A program made the translations under genes and the position numbers. From the NCBI RefSeq assembly GCF_030316895.1, contig NZ_JASZYV010000001.1, positions 744,001-808,000 of the forward strand: DNA of 64,000 nt, read 5' to 3'. Source of the DNA: Variovorax dokdonensis (GTDB lineage: Bacteria > Pseudomonadota > Gammaproteobacteria > Burkholderiales > Burkholderiaceae_C). Below, in pieces: positions 19,711-29,779 of this stretch (positions within the stretch are counted from its first letter, which is position 1; each line of letters begins with the position of its first letter). The notes under the pieces were generated by a model. It was not told the DNA's origin, did not search any database, and worked only from the letters and a program-made list of their open reading frames with translations.

Positions 19711-21048
19711 TTACGCGCGGCTCGGTTGCAGTGCGCCGACGCAGTCGTGCAGATCCGCTTCGAATTGCCGCAGCACGGCGTCCCGCGACAGGTTCTCTTC
19801 GGCCCACTGCCTCGCGCGCAGGCCGAGCTCCCGGCGGCGATCCGGCTGATCGGCAAGCTGCTGCACGGCTTCCGCGAACGACTGGGCATCGTCGGGCACG
19901 GCCAGCATGCCGGTCTTCGCAACGACCTGACCCAGTTCGGTTTCGGGCCGAGCGCCGGCGACGACGGCGCGACCGCTGCTGAGCATGCCGGTGAGCTTGG
20001 AAGGCATGACCAGGTCAGCGGCGTCGGCGCGCTGCGGCAGCAGATGGATGTCGGCCAGGCCGAGCAGTTCGGGCAGGCGCTTGAGTGGCTGAAGATCCAG
20101 GAAGCGGACGTTGGGCAGTCCTTGGCAGGCTTGCTCCAGCGGGGCCCGGCCGGAGCCTTCGCCGCAGTACACGAACTGGATGTCGGGTCGATGCTGCAGC
20201 TTGCGGGCGAGGTCGGCCAGAACTTCCAGACCCTGCTTGGCCCCCATGTTGCCGGAGTACAGGGCCACCACCGCATCGGTGGCGATGCCGAGTTCGGCCC
20301 TGTAGCTGCTGGGGCGGTCGAGGGGGCGAACCGCCAAAATGTCCACCCAGTTGGGCAGGGCGCGCAGGCGAGCTGCGCGCACGCCTTTTTCGCGGGCGCG
20401 GTCGAGCATGCGGCCCGAGATGGTCGAGACCCGGTCGAATCGACGCAGCAAGGCGCGCTCCACAGCGCTGACCGCATTGCGCAGCCGCTCACCCTTCAAA
20501 AGACCAAGCTGGAAGGCCGCGTCGACTTCGTAGTCCTGGATGTGAATCCATGCCGGTGCGCCGACCAGTCGTGCAAGGGCGAGGGCCCCCGGCGCGCAGG
20601 CGAATGCGGGGGCAGCCATCCAGACCACATCGGGCTTCCAGCGCCATTGCGCCAGCAGCGCGGGGCCGCTGGCGATGGCAAAGGAGATGAGATGCAGAAG
20701 CCGCTTGAGCCCCGTCGGCTTGGCCGGCACCCACAGGGGCGTGCGATGCACGTCCACGCCCTGCCAACTTTCGTGCCGATAGGCGCGCGCGCTGTAGCCC
20801 GGCGAGACAGACCACGCGGGGTAGTAGGGCGGCGCCGTCACCACGCGAACTTCGTGCCCCTGGGCCGCGAGCCACTGCGCCATTTCGCCGGTGTATTTGC
20901 CAATGCCCGTGAGCTCCGGTGCGAAGTTGATGCCGTACAGGAGAACCTTCAACCGCTTGGGCTTGGCCGGCTGCAATGGCTCGGCTCGGCTGGGTTGCCC
21001 CGTCTTCCGGAGAGGCGCGTCCAGCGCGCTGCGTTGGGTGTCAGACAT
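19711..21048 (-). CDS. wcaI: WcaI-like glycosyltransferase (GT4)
   Basis: A 445-residue GT-B enzyme resembling WcaI of colanic acid clusters: LKVLLYGINFAPELTGIGKYTGEMAQWLAAQGHEV is spread over the N-terminal domain, followed by TAPPYYPAWSV, and the C-terminal domain has LYSGNMGAKQGLEVL and a MPSKLTGMLSSGRAVVAG donor site in place of the usual acid-rich motif. WcaI is thought to add a sugar in colanic acid synthesis. The start is ATG 21048, which overlaps the preceding gene's stop by 8 nt; the frame remains open upstream but that part overlaps the upstream gene. It is the last gene of the minus-strand operon. Confidence 0.85.
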   Translation of the reverse strand: MSDTQRSALDAPLRKTGQPSRAEPLQPAKPKRLKVLLYGINFAPELTGIGKYTGEMAQWLAAQGHEVRVVTAPPYYPAWSVSPGYSARAYRHESWQGVDVHRTPLWVPAKPTGLKRLLHLISFAIASGPALLAQWRWKPDVVWMAAPAFACAPGALALARLVGAPAWIHIQDYEVDAAFQLGLLKGERLRNAVSAVERALLRRFDRVSTISGRMLDRAREKGVRAARLRALPNWVDILAVRPLDRPSSYRAELGIATDAVVALYSGNMGAKQGLEVLADLARKLQHRPDIQFVYCGEGSGRAPLEQACQGLPNVRFLDLQPLKRLPELLGLADIHLLPQRADAADLVMPSKLTGMLSSGRAVVAGARPETELGQVVAKTGMLAVPDDAQSFAEAVQQLADQPDRRRELGLRARQWAEENLSRDAVLRQFEADLHDCVGALQPSRA

Positions 21049-22237
21049 GGGCCTTGCTTTCATCCGGCAGGTGCATGGCGCGTTCGGCGCAGGAATCCGT
21101 GACCGTGGCAACGAGGTTTCGCGCCACCTGCTCCATCCGGAACTGGGTTTCGAAGCAGCGCGATGCGGCTGCGCGCATTGCCTTCCATTGAGGCTCGGGT
21201 GTGGCAAGCCAGCGACTCAGCAATGCCTGGGTGCCTTCCACCGTATCCTGAGAGACATAGCCCGCACCCGATTGCTCGATCTCGCGCCAGATGTTGACCT
21301 TGTCGCTGACCAACACCGGGCATGCGCAGGCCAATGCCTCGACCACGGCAATGCCGAAGTTCTCCTGGTGCGATGGCAGGCAGAACGCATCGGCCGACCG
21401 GAACGCACCCCACTTGAGATCGCCTTGCAGCATGCCGGCCCAGCAGATCCGATCGGCGACGCCCAGGCGCTGAGCGAGCCGCTCCAGTTCTGGCTGCCAT
21501 CCCTCCTGATCCGGTCCCGCGAACACGAGGCAGACGTCCGGATGGAGGGCGCAGGCGCGTGCGAATGCTTCGATGAGCAGATCGCATCCCTTCTTGGGAT
21601 GGATGCGGCCCAGAAACAGGAGCAGTCGCTTGTCCTGCAACTGGGGAAACGATGCCCGGAAGGCCTCGATGGATCGGCTGGGTACATCGTTCGGAGCGGT
21701 GGTGCCGAAGGAAACCACCGCCTCCTTGCACCGATAGAGCCAGAACGACTGCCGTGCCAGCAGTCGCTCCTCTTCGCATGTGAAGAGCACGCGCCTCGCG
21801 TCGCGAAGCACGCGGTACTCGGCCCACGGCCAGTACATCCATTTCTTGAGATGCTTGACGGGATACCGGCGCTTGAACCAGGGGTCGAGCATGCCGTGCG
21901 GAAAGACGAAGTAGGGCGTGCTGCTGCCACGCAGGGCCTGGCGGGTGGCCAGTCCGGTGTATTGCCACAGGCCATTGACGATCACCGCATCGAACGAGGC
22001 GGCATTCGATTCGAGCCAAGGCAAAAGCGTCGGGCTGTAGCCGAAGCGGCCACGGCCGGGGCCCAGCGGATGCAAGGTTTCGGCAAACGCCTTGGCGCAG
22101 GGCGAGTCGGCTTCATCCAGCGAAACGAATTCGCCCGTATGCCCCAGAGCCGACAAGGCGCGATGGAGTTGAGTTGCGCCTTCGATAGGCCCACCCCCGG
22201 CGGGATCGACCGAGGCGATGACGTGCAGGAACTTCAT
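21041..22237 (-). CDS. Glycosyltransferase family 4
   Basis: A 398-residue GT-B protein: MKFLHVIASVDPAGGGPIEG at the N-terminus, FLGRIHPKKGCDLLIEA at the domain junction and PSHQENFGIAVVEALACACPVLVS for the donor site (E-x7-E motif). There is no membrane segment. It begins 7 bp after the stop of the polymerase gene and its 3' end overlaps the wcaI-like gene, so it is clearly one operon. The sugar transferred is unknown. The PHGMLDPWFKRRYPVKHLKKW segment (split over residues 113-134) is common among capsule glycosyltransferases. Confidence 0.88.
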   Translation of the reverse strand: MKFLHVIASVDPAGGGPIEGATQLHRALSALGHTGEFVSLDEADSPCAKAFAETLHPLGPGRGRFGYSPTLLPWLESNAASFDAVIVNGLWQYTGLATRQALRGSSTPYFVFPHGMLDPWFKRRYPVKHLKKWMYWPWAEYRVLRDARRVLFTCEEERLLARQSFWLYRCKEAVVSFGTTAPNDVPSRSIEAFRASFPQLQDKRLLLFLGRIHPKKGCDLLIEAFARACALHPDVCLVFAGPDQEGWQPELERLAQRLGVADRICWAGMLQGDLKWGAFRSADAFCLPSHQENFGIAVVEALACACPVLVSDKVNIWREIEQSGAGYVSQDTVEGTQALLSRWLATPEPQWKAMRAAASRCFETQFRMEQVARNLVATVTDSCAERAMHLPDESKAHV

Positions 22238-22244
22238 CGGCGCT

Positions 22245-23594
22245 TCAGTTGAAAAGGCGCACGACCGGATAGCGAAGGCTCAGCATACCGAGGGCGAACA
22301 TCAGGGCGAACAGGCCGTTGGCAGACAACTGGCCGGTGGTCTGCCAGGTCTGCATGGCCAGCACGAGGGTGATCCAGACCACGACGGGATAGATGGCTCG
22401 GGTCTGGCGCGCACGTCGCAGGCTTGCCAGCAGGCCGGTCACGGCCACTCCCAGCTTGAGCAGCACGAACACCCCGCCCAGCAGGCCGGCTTCGATCAGC
22501 GTGCGACCCGCCTCCGTTTCGCCGAACACGAAGTACGCCGTGCTTCCGGAGCGGACGTACTGCGCCAGGTTCGAGCCGATGCCGATGCCCGCGCCCAGCC
22601 AAGTGACGCGATCGACCGTGCCCCCTTCTCCGAGCAGGATGGTGAGCACGCGGCCCATGAAATCCTCGTGCTCGGAGGCCACCTTGAAGCGCTCCTGGGT
22701 GTCCATCAAGGCATCCTGGAACACGAAGCCCAGCGCCAGGACGACGCAGATCGTGAGCACTGCCGCAAAGATGGCCCACCCCTTTCGCTTTACCGGCGAG
22801 AAGATGAGGTTGCCCGCGAGATAGATGCACAGCAATCCGCCGATGAAGACAAAGGCCGACCTCGCGCCGCTGACCAGCACGCAGATGATGAGCGAGCCGA
22901 AGATCACCAGCGCCATGAGTTGATGCGAAGGCTTGCGCTTGCGAGCCTCCAGCACGCCCAGCGCGAATGGGGCGCACAGCGCGAGGAAGGTGGTGAAGCC
23001 TGCCGTGAAGCTGAAGGTGGCAGTGGCGCGGGCGACGCCGGCCACCACAGTGAACACGTTGGACGGATCGTCGTCGAGCGTCTTGTTGAACGGGCTGTCC
23101 AGTGGCGACTGCTGCTGAATCACCGCCAGCGGCGCCATCAGGACGAGGCTGTAGAGCAGCACGCGCAGTGACACGATGTAGTCCCGCTCGTTCATGCCGG
23201 CCACTGCCGCAATGGCGAACCACAGATAGAGGAGCCAGAACCGAAGGCCGATCAGGTAGATCGGGAAGGTGCTCTCGCCGAGCATCAACTGCAGCAGGCC
23301 CCAGCCGATCACGCAAAAGCTCCACATCACAGCAACCTGCGTCGCAAGGCGCTCGCGCCTGAAGTGACCAAGCCAGAAAGCCCGGAGCACGGCGTAGGCT
23401 GCCAGGCCATCGCGAAGGAGAATGAGCGGCAGGGTGCTGGAGTCGGCCACCCATTTGCGGATCGCACCTTCATAGATGACGATGAGCATGACGGCCATGA
23501 ACAGCCTGCCGCTGGTCGAGACGCGTGTGCGGGTCGCCGGATTCACGTGCATGGCGGTGCGCGCGGCGTGGCCGGGAAATTGCGAGGAGATCAT
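22245..23594 (-). CDS. O-antigen/exopolysaccharide polymerase (Wzy/WaaL-like) membrane protein
   Basis: A 449-residue integral membrane protein with roughly ten to twelve hydrophobic helices and a larger loop (around residues 280-340, with GTVDRVTWLGAGIGIG) before the last helices, the layout of the Wzy_C/O-antigen ligase family. It likely polymerises repeat units on undecaprenyl diphosphate in the periplasm. The start is ATG 23594, overlapping the upstream glycosyltransferase stop (ATGA); the frame is open further upstream but inside that gene. Wzy and WaaL enzymes cannot be separated by sequence alone; the exopolysaccharide context favours a polymerase. Confidence 0.8.
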   Translation of the reverse strand: MISSQFPGHAARTAMHVNPATRTRVSTSGRLFMAVMLIVIYEGAIRKWVADSSTLPLILLRDGLAAYAVLRAFWLGHFRRERLATQVAVMWSFCVIGWGLLQLMLGESTFPIYLIGLRFWLLYLWFAIAAVAGMNERDYIVSLRVLLYSLVLMAPLAVIQQQSPLDSPFNKTLDDDPSNVFTVVAGVARATATFSFTAGFTTFLALCAPFALGVLEARKRKPSHQLMALVIFGSLIICVLVSGARSAFVFIGGLLCIYLAGNLIFSPVKRKGWAIFAAVLTICVVLALGFVFQDALMDTQERFKVASEHEDFMGRVLTILLGEGGTVDRVTWLGAGIGIGSNLAQYVRSGSTAYFVFGETEAGRTLIEAGLLGGVFVLLKLGVAVTGLLASLRRARQTRAIYPVVVWITLVLAMQTWQTTGQLSANGLFALMFALGMLSLRYPVVRLFN

Positions 23595-24595
23595 GTCGAT
23601 GTGTCCATGAGTTCCCTGAACGCCTGGGCATGCGCCGCCACGCGATGCGGCTGGTACCAGTCGAACGCTGCGCGGCCGATGGCGTCGTGGTCGGCCTTTT
23701 CGCGCATCAGGGCCCGGGTACCGGCGAGGTAATGCGTGCCGGGGACGAGGTCGTCGTGCGTGCCGTAGCGGTCGGCGCAAAGCACAGTACACACGCCGTG
23801 TGCGCAGAAGGCGGCAAACACGCCGCTCTTTGCCGCAGCCTCGGGCGCGTAGTTGAGCAAGCCGAAGCGTGCCTGGGCGAGCAGCTTGCTCACCTGCGGC
23901 GCCGGGAGGCTGCCGTGAACCTCGATCTGGCCGGCACTGCGAAGGCGCTTGAACGCGGCGGAGTCTGCGAACGGGCCGATGTCATGGACCTTGAGGCCGT
24001 TGACGCGCACCCAATCCCAGAACGAGTCATCCAGGCTCTCGTAGGTCAGCGAGCGGACGTGCGGGCCGCCGAACACCACGATGTCGTCGCTGCGTGAAGG
24101 CGGCAGCCCGTCGAGTTCCCCGACGTTGGAGTAGACCGGCAGCACGCGGTGGGGCACCGGCGGGCAGTGGCGGCGCAGCCATTGCGCAGACGTGTCGCGG
24201 CTGGTCAGCCAATAGTGCGCCATTTGGCCGAGATCGCGCGCGATCCGCCGTTGCAGAGGGGCAAGCCAGAATGCCGACCCCCAAGGTGGCTCCGATTGCG
24301 TGAAGAGCTCATGGAAGTAGATGCCGATGCGGGCACCTTGCTGGCGCAATTGGCGGATGCGGTCGACCAGCCACAGCGGCACGCCGCGTGATTGATAGCC
24401 ATAGCCGCTGAAATTCAGCACGATGTCGCCGCGCCCGAATTCCGCCAGCGCCGTCGCGGCGGTCGGTGCAAGGATGCGGCTTTGCAGGTGAGGCCCCAGG
24501 ATCTCCGCGTAGTCGCGCACGCCGCCGCGGCCCGGCGGAATGAGCGACACCACTTCCGTGCTTGCGATGCGCGTGGGTTCCTGCGTAGGGACCAT
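23591..24595 (-). CDS. Putative glycosyltransferase of the polysaccharide operon
   Basis: A 334-residue protein without membrane segments. It has a GT-B feel: VVSLIPPGRGGVRDYAEILG in the N-terminal domain, then DIVVFGGPHVRSLTYE and GSLPAPQVSKLLAQARFGLLNYAPEAAAKSGVFAAFCAHG in the C-terminal half (residues 230-270), similar in position to GT4 donor sites but lacking the E-x7-E motif. Family membership is uncertain. I prefer ATG 24595, which has GGTG just upstream; a TTG at 24613 would add six residues. It sits between GDP-fucose synthase and the polymerase, so fucosyl transfer is conceivable but unproven. Confidence 0.65.
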   Translation of the reverse strand: MVPTQEPTRIASTEVVSLIPPGRGGVRDYAEILGPHLQSRILAPTAATALAEFGRGDIVLNFSGYGYQSRGVPLWLVDRIRQLRQQGARIGIYFHELFTQSEPPWGSAFWLAPLQRRIARDLGQMAHYWLTSRDTSAQWLRRHCPPVPHRVLPVYSNVGELDGLPPSRSDDIVVFGGPHVRSLTYESLDDSFWDWVRVNGLKVHDIGPFADSAAFKRLRSAGQIEVHGSLPAPQVSKLLAQARFGLLNYAPEAAAKSGVFAAFCAHGVCTVLCADRYGTHDDLVPGTHYLAGTRALMREKADHDAIGRAAFDWYQPHRVAAHAQAFRELMDTST

Positions 24596-24622
24596 GTTCA
24601 CCGGCCGAAGCAATGCGGCGCC

Positions 24623-25606
24623 TCAGGCAGGGGCGAGGGTAGGGGCCGATTGCCCCTGGCGGGCGAGGAAGTCCGCGTAAGCCAGGCGCAATCCCTCGCG
24701 CAACGGCGTACTCGCGTGCCAGCCAAGGCTGCTGAGCAAGGAGACGTCGAGCAGCTTTCGAGGCGTGCCGTCGGGCTTGGACGTGTCGCACTTGAGCCCA
24801 CCGCGGTAGCCCACCACTTCTGCCACCACGCCGGCCAGTTCGGCGATCGAGAGGTCCTCGCCCGTGCCGATGTTGATATGGCTTTGCATGGGTGTGGTGC
24901 GCGCGGCATAGTCGCCGTGCGCAAGGTTCATCACGTGGACGCAGGCCTCGGCCATGTCGTCCACGAAGAGGAACTCACGACGGGCCTTGCCGGTGCCCCA
25001 GATTGTCACGAAGGGCGCGTCGGCCACCTTCGCTTCGTGGAAGCGCCGGATCATCGCCGGCACGACGTGGCTGTTGTCGGGGTGGTAGTTGTCGCCCGGT
25101 CCGTACAGGTTGGTCGGCATGACGCTGCGATAGTCGCAGCCGTATTGGCGGTTGTAGCTCTCGCACAGTTTGATGCCGGCGATCTTGGCCACGGCATAGG
25201 GCTCGTTGGTCGGCTCCAGCTTGCCTTCCATCAAAGCGGACTCCGCCATCGGCTGTGCTGCCAGGCGTGGGTAGATGCAACTCGAACCCAGGAAGAGCAG
25301 CTTCTGCACGCCCGCACGCCAAGCTTCGTGGATCACGTTGTTCTGAACCATGAGGTTGGAGTAGATGAACTCCGCCGGGTACGTGTTGTTGGCATGGATG
25401 CCACCTACCCGGGCCGCCGCCATGTAGACCTCGTCCGGCTTTTCGTCCGCGAACAATGCGCGCACGCCCGCCTGGTCCGTCAGATCCAGTTCGGAACGGC
25501 TCCGCGTAATGATTTCCGCGCCTTGTCGCTGCAAAGACCGCACGATGGCGCTGCCCACCATGCCTTTGTGGCCGGCGACGAAGATGCGTTTGCTTGTTTG
25601 GGTCAT
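24623..25606 (-). CDS. fcl: GDP-L-fucose synthase
   Basis: A 327-residue epimerase-reductase (also called WcaG) that converts GDP-4-keto-6-deoxymannose to GDP-L-fucose with NADPH. It shows [16 protein letters not shown] at the N-terminus, [10 protein letters not shown], the catalytic Y-x3-K in [10 protein letters not shown], and [14 protein letters not shown]. The ATG at 25606 follows a GAGG motif; an upstream GTG at 25618 would add four residues. Its substrate maker GDP-mannose 4,6-dehydratase (Gmd), usually adjacent, is absent from this window. Confidence 0.95.
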   Translation of the reverse strand: MTQTSKRIFVAGHKGMVGSAIVRSLQRQGAEIITRSRSELDLTDQAGVRALFADEKPDEVYMAAARVGGIHANNTYPAEFIYSNLMVQNNVIHEAWRAGVQKLLFLGSSCIYPRLAAQPMAESALMEGKLEPTNEPYAVAKIAGIKLCESYNRQYGCDYRSVMPTNLYGPGDNYHPDNSHVVPAMIRRFHEAKVADAPFVTIWGTGKARREFLFVDDMAEACVHVMNLAHGDYAARTTPMQSHINIGTGEDLSIAELAGVVAEVVGYRGGLKCDTSKPDGTPRKLLDVSLLSSLGWHASTPLREGLRLAYADFLARQGQSAPTLAPA

Positions 25607-25702
25607 GGCGCCTCGCACTTGCGTTGAACGGTAGGCAATCGGGCTGCTACGACGTCAGAGGCGTCGGCCCGGCTCGCCCTGGGCGGCGCGCCGCCGATCG
25701 AA

Positions 25703-26428
25703 TCAATGACAGCCGTCCTGCTTCAGGACCACGATGAAGGTCTTGAGCAGAATCTTGAAGTCCAGCCAGAGGGACCAGTTCGTCACGTAGTATGCGTCGA
25801 GCTCCACCCTTTTGGCATAGGGCAGTCGGTTGCGTCCACTGACCTGCCACAAGCCGGTGATGCCGGGCTTCATAGCGCAATATTGGGGCCAGTTGCGACC
25901 ATAGAGTGTGCGCTGGCGTTCCATGCACGGGCGCGGTCCGACCAGGCTCATGTCGCCTTTGAGCACGTTCCAGAACTGGGGAAGTTCATCCAGGCTGAGC
26001 CGGCGGATGAAGTTGCCCATCGGCGTGATGCGCGGGTCCTTCTGCAGCTTCTGGAACGTGTCCCACTCCGTGCGGGCAACGTCGTTCTTGCTCAGGTATT
26101 GCTCGAGCACCGCGTCGGAGTCGGCCAGCATGGAGCGGAACTTGTAGAAGCGAAAGCGTCGGCCGCCCTGTCCGAGACGCACCTGGCCGAAGTGGACGGG
26201 GCTGCCCATGCTCAAGCGGATGCAAAGGGCGGTGGCGAGGTAGATCGGGCCGAGCAGGACAAAGAACAGCAGTGCGCCAATGATGTCCACCGTGCGCTTG
26301 GCAAATCGTTCAACCAGGTTCAGACGGCGAGCAGTTGCCGGCGCCACATAAGGCGATGAATGGCTGCCTCCATCGGACGGGAACTGGCGGTCGATGTGAA
26401 CATGTGCACTGGAATCAGGGCGGAACAT
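25703..26428 (-). CDS. Initiating sugar-phosphate transferase (WbaP/WcaJ C-terminal type)
   Basis: A 241-residue polyprenyl-phosphate sugar phosphotransferase. One hydrophobic segment (about residues 47-70, TVDIIGALLFFVLLGPIYLAT) precedes the catalytic domain with KFRSM, TPMGNFIRRLSLDELPQFWNVL and GDMSLVGPRP, then KPGITGLWQVSGRN. It is the short monotopic form without the N-terminal helices and CoA-binding domain of full WbaP or WcaJ. It should load the first sugar phosphate onto undecaprenyl phosphate and so start the repeat unit. It is the first gene of the minus-strand operon; an AGGAAG ribosome site lies just upstream. Confidence 0.92.
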   Translation of the reverse strand: MFRPDSSAHVHIDRQFPSDGGSHSSPYVAPATARRLNLVERFAKRTVDIIGALLFFVLLGPIYLATALCIRLSMGSPVHFGQVRLGQGGRRFRFYKFRSMLADSDAVLEQYLSKNDVARTEWDTFQKLQKDPRITPMGNFIRRLSLDELPQFWNVLKGDMSLVGPRPCMERQRTLYGRNWPQYCAMKPGITGLWQVSGRNRLPYAKRVELDAYYVTNWSLWLDFKILLKTFIVVLKQDGCH

Positions 26429-26755
26429 GCAGCTTCCTTATACGGGTCGGCGAGGCAGCATTCAGCGGGAACCAAGGGTGATGTAACGCTTTGCTACTAC
26501 GGGAAAGAATTTGAACATAAATGCGAACCTTTGTCTTGCTTTCTAACGGTGTAAGCCAAATGGGGAATATGACCTGGCCACCAAGGGAATCTGTGCTGAA
26601 ACGTGCCCGATTGCCCCAAAACAGTGCGCGCAAAAAGTAGTCCTTTGGTTTCTATCACGAGTAACGACAATCTGCTCATGTTTGTGGTTTGTATGCGCCA
26701 ACTTATGAAAAAACGTTACCCAGTACGTTGGGTGGCACAGCAAGCGGCAAAAGAA
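26429..26755 (-). promoter_or_regulatory. Upstream region of the minus-strand polysaccharide operon (no gene seen)
   Basis: About 330 bp without a credible gene, visibly less GC-rich than the surrounding coding DNA. It lies between the rne terminator and the first gene of the operon, so it should hold the operon promoter. I see AT-rich stretches (26505-26525 and 26700-26715) and a small dyad ACCCA-N6-TGGGT at 26718-26733, but no -35/-10 pair that I would defend. Confidence 0.5.
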
Positions 26756-26785
26756 AAAGCGACCAGAATTTCTTCTGGTCGCTTT
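26756..26785 (-). terminator. Rho-independent terminator of rne
   Basis: AAAGCGACCAGAA (26756-26768) and TTCTGGTCGCTTT (26773-26785) form a perfect 13-bp stem with a 4-nt loop. Read on the minus strand the stem is followed by a T-rich run (TTTTTCTTTT overlapping the arm). It lies 37 bp after the rne stop and separates rne from the polysaccharide operon on the same strand. Confidence 0.9.
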
Positions 26786-26821
26786 GCGTTTGAGGCGGCG
26801 TAAAAGCCGCTGGCACTGGCC

Positions 26822-29779
26822 TCAGACTCTAGGGTCGGCGGAGGCCTGTCCCTCGAACGGAAGGATGACGTCGGACAGGTCGCGACGCGTTTCCACCAGG
26901 ATCAATTTGCCGAAGTCCATCTGGACTGGTGCGGGACGCTCGCGCGGGATGTGCGCCGGCTTCACTTCGGCGGCAATGGCTGCCTGGACTTGGGCGACGC
27001 GTTCGGCGTCCGAGTTCACCCAATGAAGTCCGGACCCTTCAGCGATCTGGGCCAGATCGGCCAGGGGCAGCTCGAACGGTGTCACGCGGGGCATGCCGGC
27101 GCGAGGGTCGGGTTGCTGCGCTGGTGGCGGAACCTGGATGGGTGTCGCGGCGCGGCGGTCCAACTCCGGCACGACAGGCACGGATGCCGCCGCGAGCGGC
27201 GCCTCCGAGGTCAATGCAGCCGGCGCGTCGGCCTCAGGCATTTGCGCCGCGGCATCGAACCCAGGCGCAGCGTCGCCTTCGCGCGGTGAACGCTCGCGGC
27301 GGTCGCGGCCGTAGCGGTCACGCGAACGGGGGCGGCGCGGTTCACGATCCTGGTCTGCGCCAGGAGCAATTTCAGTTGCACCTTCCGCATCCGCCGAAAT
27401 AGCTGCCTGGACGCCGTCTTGCGGCTCGGCGAACTCGACTGCATTGTCCGTACGTCGTTCCTGGCGCGCCGGACGATCTCCGCGCTCGCCGCCGCCGCGT
27501 TCAGCTCGCTCCCTGCGAGGGCGCTGACCGCGTTCGCCGCGGTTCTGCTCCACCGCGTCGTCGACCTGCGTGGGGGTGCTGTTCAAGAGCTCCGCAGGTG
27601 CTTCGGCAGACGGGTCCGCCAGACCTTGGGCGGGGCGGGACTCGCCCATGTTGCGACGCTCGCCGCGCCCATTGCGACGCTCGCCTTCACGACCTTCGCG
27701 GACTTCACGACCTTCGCGGCCCTCACGACCTTCACGCGGAGCACGGGGTTCACGGCGGTCTCGGCCCTCTGCGCCTTCGCGCGCCTCGCGGGGAGGTTGT
27801 TGTTCGCGCGTGTCGCGGCTGGCGCCTTGCCCCTCACGGCGGGCGTCGCCGTTGCGACCCCGGCGTTCGCCGCGGCCATCACGACCTTCGCTGCTTCGGC
27901 CTTCGCCATCACGTCCACCCCGACGCTGTTCGCCATCGCGACCGCGGTTGGCGCGTTCGCGCCCAGGGCGGCCCTCGGCGCGACCGGGTTTCTGGGACTC
28001 TTCGGCGGGTGCGACTGGTGCGGCGACGGGCGCTTGGGGCTTGCCGCCGAACAGGCTCTTGAGCCAGCCGATGAAGCCGGTCTCGGCCGGAATCGCTGCT
28101 GCCACCGCAGGTGCTGCCGCGGGGGCTTCGGGTGCCTTGACCGGCGCCTGAGGGCGAGGTGTGGCGACCGGTGCTGGCGCGTCGGGCAGAACACCCTTGA
28201 TGACGGGGGTCTGACGGTTGGTCGGCTCTTGCGAGCGACGGGTGACGTCGGCCTGATCTTCCAGGTCCTCGGCCATCTTGTAGCTGGCCTTCACATGGTC
28301 GAGGCGCGGATCGTCGTGCTTGAGGCGCTCAAGCCGGTAGTTGGGCGTCTCGAGCGTCTTGTTGGGCACCATCAGCACGGTGACGCGCTGCTTGAACTCG
28401 ATCTTGGCGATCTCGGGACGCTTTTCGTTCAACAGGAAGGACGCGACTTCCACCGGCACCTGCACATGCACGGCCGCCGTGTTGTCCTTCATCGATTCTT
28501 CCTGAATGATGCGCAGGATCTGGAGCGCGCTCGATTCCGTATCGCGGATGTGGCCCGATCCGCCGCAGCGCGGGCAGGGCACCGAAGCACCTTCGCTCAG
28601 CGCCGGCTTCAGGCGCTGGCGGCTCATTTCCATGAGGCCGAACTTGCTGATCGAGCCGAACTGCACCCGCGCGCGATCCTGGCGCAGTGCGTCGCGAAGG
28701 CGGTTCTCAACCTCGCGGCGGTTCTTCGACTCATCCATGTCGATGAAGTCGATGACGATGAGGCCACCCAGGTCACGCAGGCGCATCTGGCGTGCCACTT
28801 CGTCGGCGGCTTCCAGGTTGGTGCGCGTGGCGGTCTCCTCGATGTCGCCGCCCTTGATCGCGCGGGCGGAGTTGACGTCGATGGACACCAAGGCCTCGGT
28901 GTGGTCGATCACGATGGCGCCGCCGCTGGGCAGCTGCACCGTACGGGCATAGGCCGATTCGATCTGGTGCTCGATCTGGAAGCGCGAGAACAGGGCGGCG
29001 TCATCGCGGTAGCGCTTGACCCTGTTTGCGTGCTCCGGCATGACGTGCGCCATGAACTGGTTGGCCTGTTCATAGATGTCGTCGGTGTCGATCAGGATGT
29101 CGCCGATGTCATTGTTGAAATAGTCGCGGATGGCGCGGATCACCAGGCTCGACTCCTGATAGATCAGGAAGGCGCCCTTGGTGCCCTTGGCCGCGCCGTC
29201 GACGGCGCTCCACAGCTTCAGCAGGTAGTTCAGGTCCCACTGCAGTTCGGCGGCGCTACGGCCGATGCCAGCCGTGCGGGCGATGATGCTCATGCCCTTG
29301 GGGTACTCGAGCTGGTCCATCGCCTCCTTGAGTTCGGCCCGGTCGTCGCCCTCGATTCGGCGGCTCACGCCGCCTCCGCGCGGGTTGTTGGGCATCAGCA
29401 CGACGTAGCGTCCGGCCAGCGAGATGAAGGTGGTGAGTGCGGCGCCCTTGTTGCCGCGTTCTTCCTTTTCCACCTGGACGATCAGTTCCTGACCTTCCTT
29501 GATCGCCTCGTTGATGCGCGCCGAATTGGACGAGACGCCATCGGCAAAGTACTGCTTGGAGATTTCCTTGAACGGCAGGAAGCCGTGGCGGTCCTCGCCG
29601 TAGTCGACGAAGCAGGCTTCGAGCGATGGCTCGACGCGCGTGACGACCGCCTTGTAGATGTTGCCCTTGCGCTGTTCGCGCCCCTCAATCTCGATTTCGT
29701 AGTCGAGCAGCTTTTGCCCGTCGACGATGGCCAGGCGGCGCTCTTCGGCCTGCGTGGCGTTGATCAGCATCCGTTTCAT
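26822..29779 (-). CDS. rne: Ribonuclease E
   Basis: A 985-residue endoribonuclease that starts mRNA decay and matures rRNA and tRNA. The N-terminal half is canonical: [21 protein letters not shown], an S1 domain (about 35-115), the catalytic aspartate region [20 protein letters not shown], and the zinc-link CPRCGG near residue 402. From about residue 560 the protein becomes a disordered tail very rich in Arg, Gly and Glu, with short tandem repeats encoded near 27650-27745, probably binding RNA and degradosome partners. A conserved tryptophan-containing patch lies near the C-terminus. The start is ATG 29779; the frame stays open upstream without family similarity. Confidence 0.96.
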   Translation of the reverse strand: MKRMLINATQAEERRLAIVDGQKLLDYEIEIEGREQRKGNIYKAVVTRVEPSLEACFVDYGEDRHGFLPFKEISKQYFADGVSSNSARINEAIKEGQELIVQVEKEERGNKGAALTTFISLAGRYVVLMPNNPRGGGVSRRIEGDDRAELKEAMDQLEYPKGMSIIARTAGIGRSAAELQWDLNYLLKLWSAVDGAAKGTKGAFLIYQESSLVIRAIRDYFNNDIGDILIDTDDIYEQANQFMAHVMPEHANRVKRYRDDAALFSRFQIEHQIESAYARTVQLPSGGAIVIDHTEALVSIDVNSARAIKGGDIEETATRTNLEAADEVARQMRLRDLGGLIVIDFIDMDESKNRREVENRLRDALRQDRARVQFGSISKFGLMEMSRQRLKPALSEGASVPCPRCGGSGHIRDTESSALQILRIIQEESMKDNTAAVHVQVPVEVASFLLNEKRPEIAKIEFKQRVTVLMVPNKTLETPNYRLERLKHDDPRLDHVKASYKMAEDLEDQADVTRRSQEPTNRQTPVIKGVLPDAPAPVATPRPQAPVKAPEAPAAAPAVAAAIPAETGFIGWLKSLFGGKPQAPVAAPVAPAEESQKPGRAEGRPGRERANRGRDGEQRRGGRDGEGRSSEGRDGRGERRGRNGDARREGQGASRDTREQQPPREAREGAEGRDRREPRAPREGREGREGREVREGREGERRNGRGERRNMGESRPAQGLADPSAEAPAELLNSTPTQVDDAVEQNRGERGQRPRRERAERGGGERGDRPARQERRTDNAVEFAEPQDGVQAAISADAEGATEIAPGADQDREPRRPRSRDRYGRDRRERSPREGDAAPGFDAAAQMPEADAPAALTSEAPLAAASVPVVPELDRRAATPIQVPPPAQQPDPRAGMPRVTPFELPLADLAQIAEGSGLHWVNSDAERVAQVQAAIAAEVKPAHIPRERPAPVQMDFGKLILVETRRDLSDVILPFEGQASADPRV

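Noticed and set aside
25682..25695. 14-bp palindrome GGCGGCGCGCCGCC between the sugar transferase gene and fcl
   Set aside because: Simple GC palindromes of this length are expected in DNA of this composition, and the position suggests no function.
26603..26803. Short open frame between rne and the sugar transferase gene
   Set aside because: It runs into the rne terminator stem; no ribosome site and no similarity.
27640..27960. Repeats in rne as a possible CRISPR array
   Set aside because: The period is 9 nt and in frame with coding sequence; there are no spacers.
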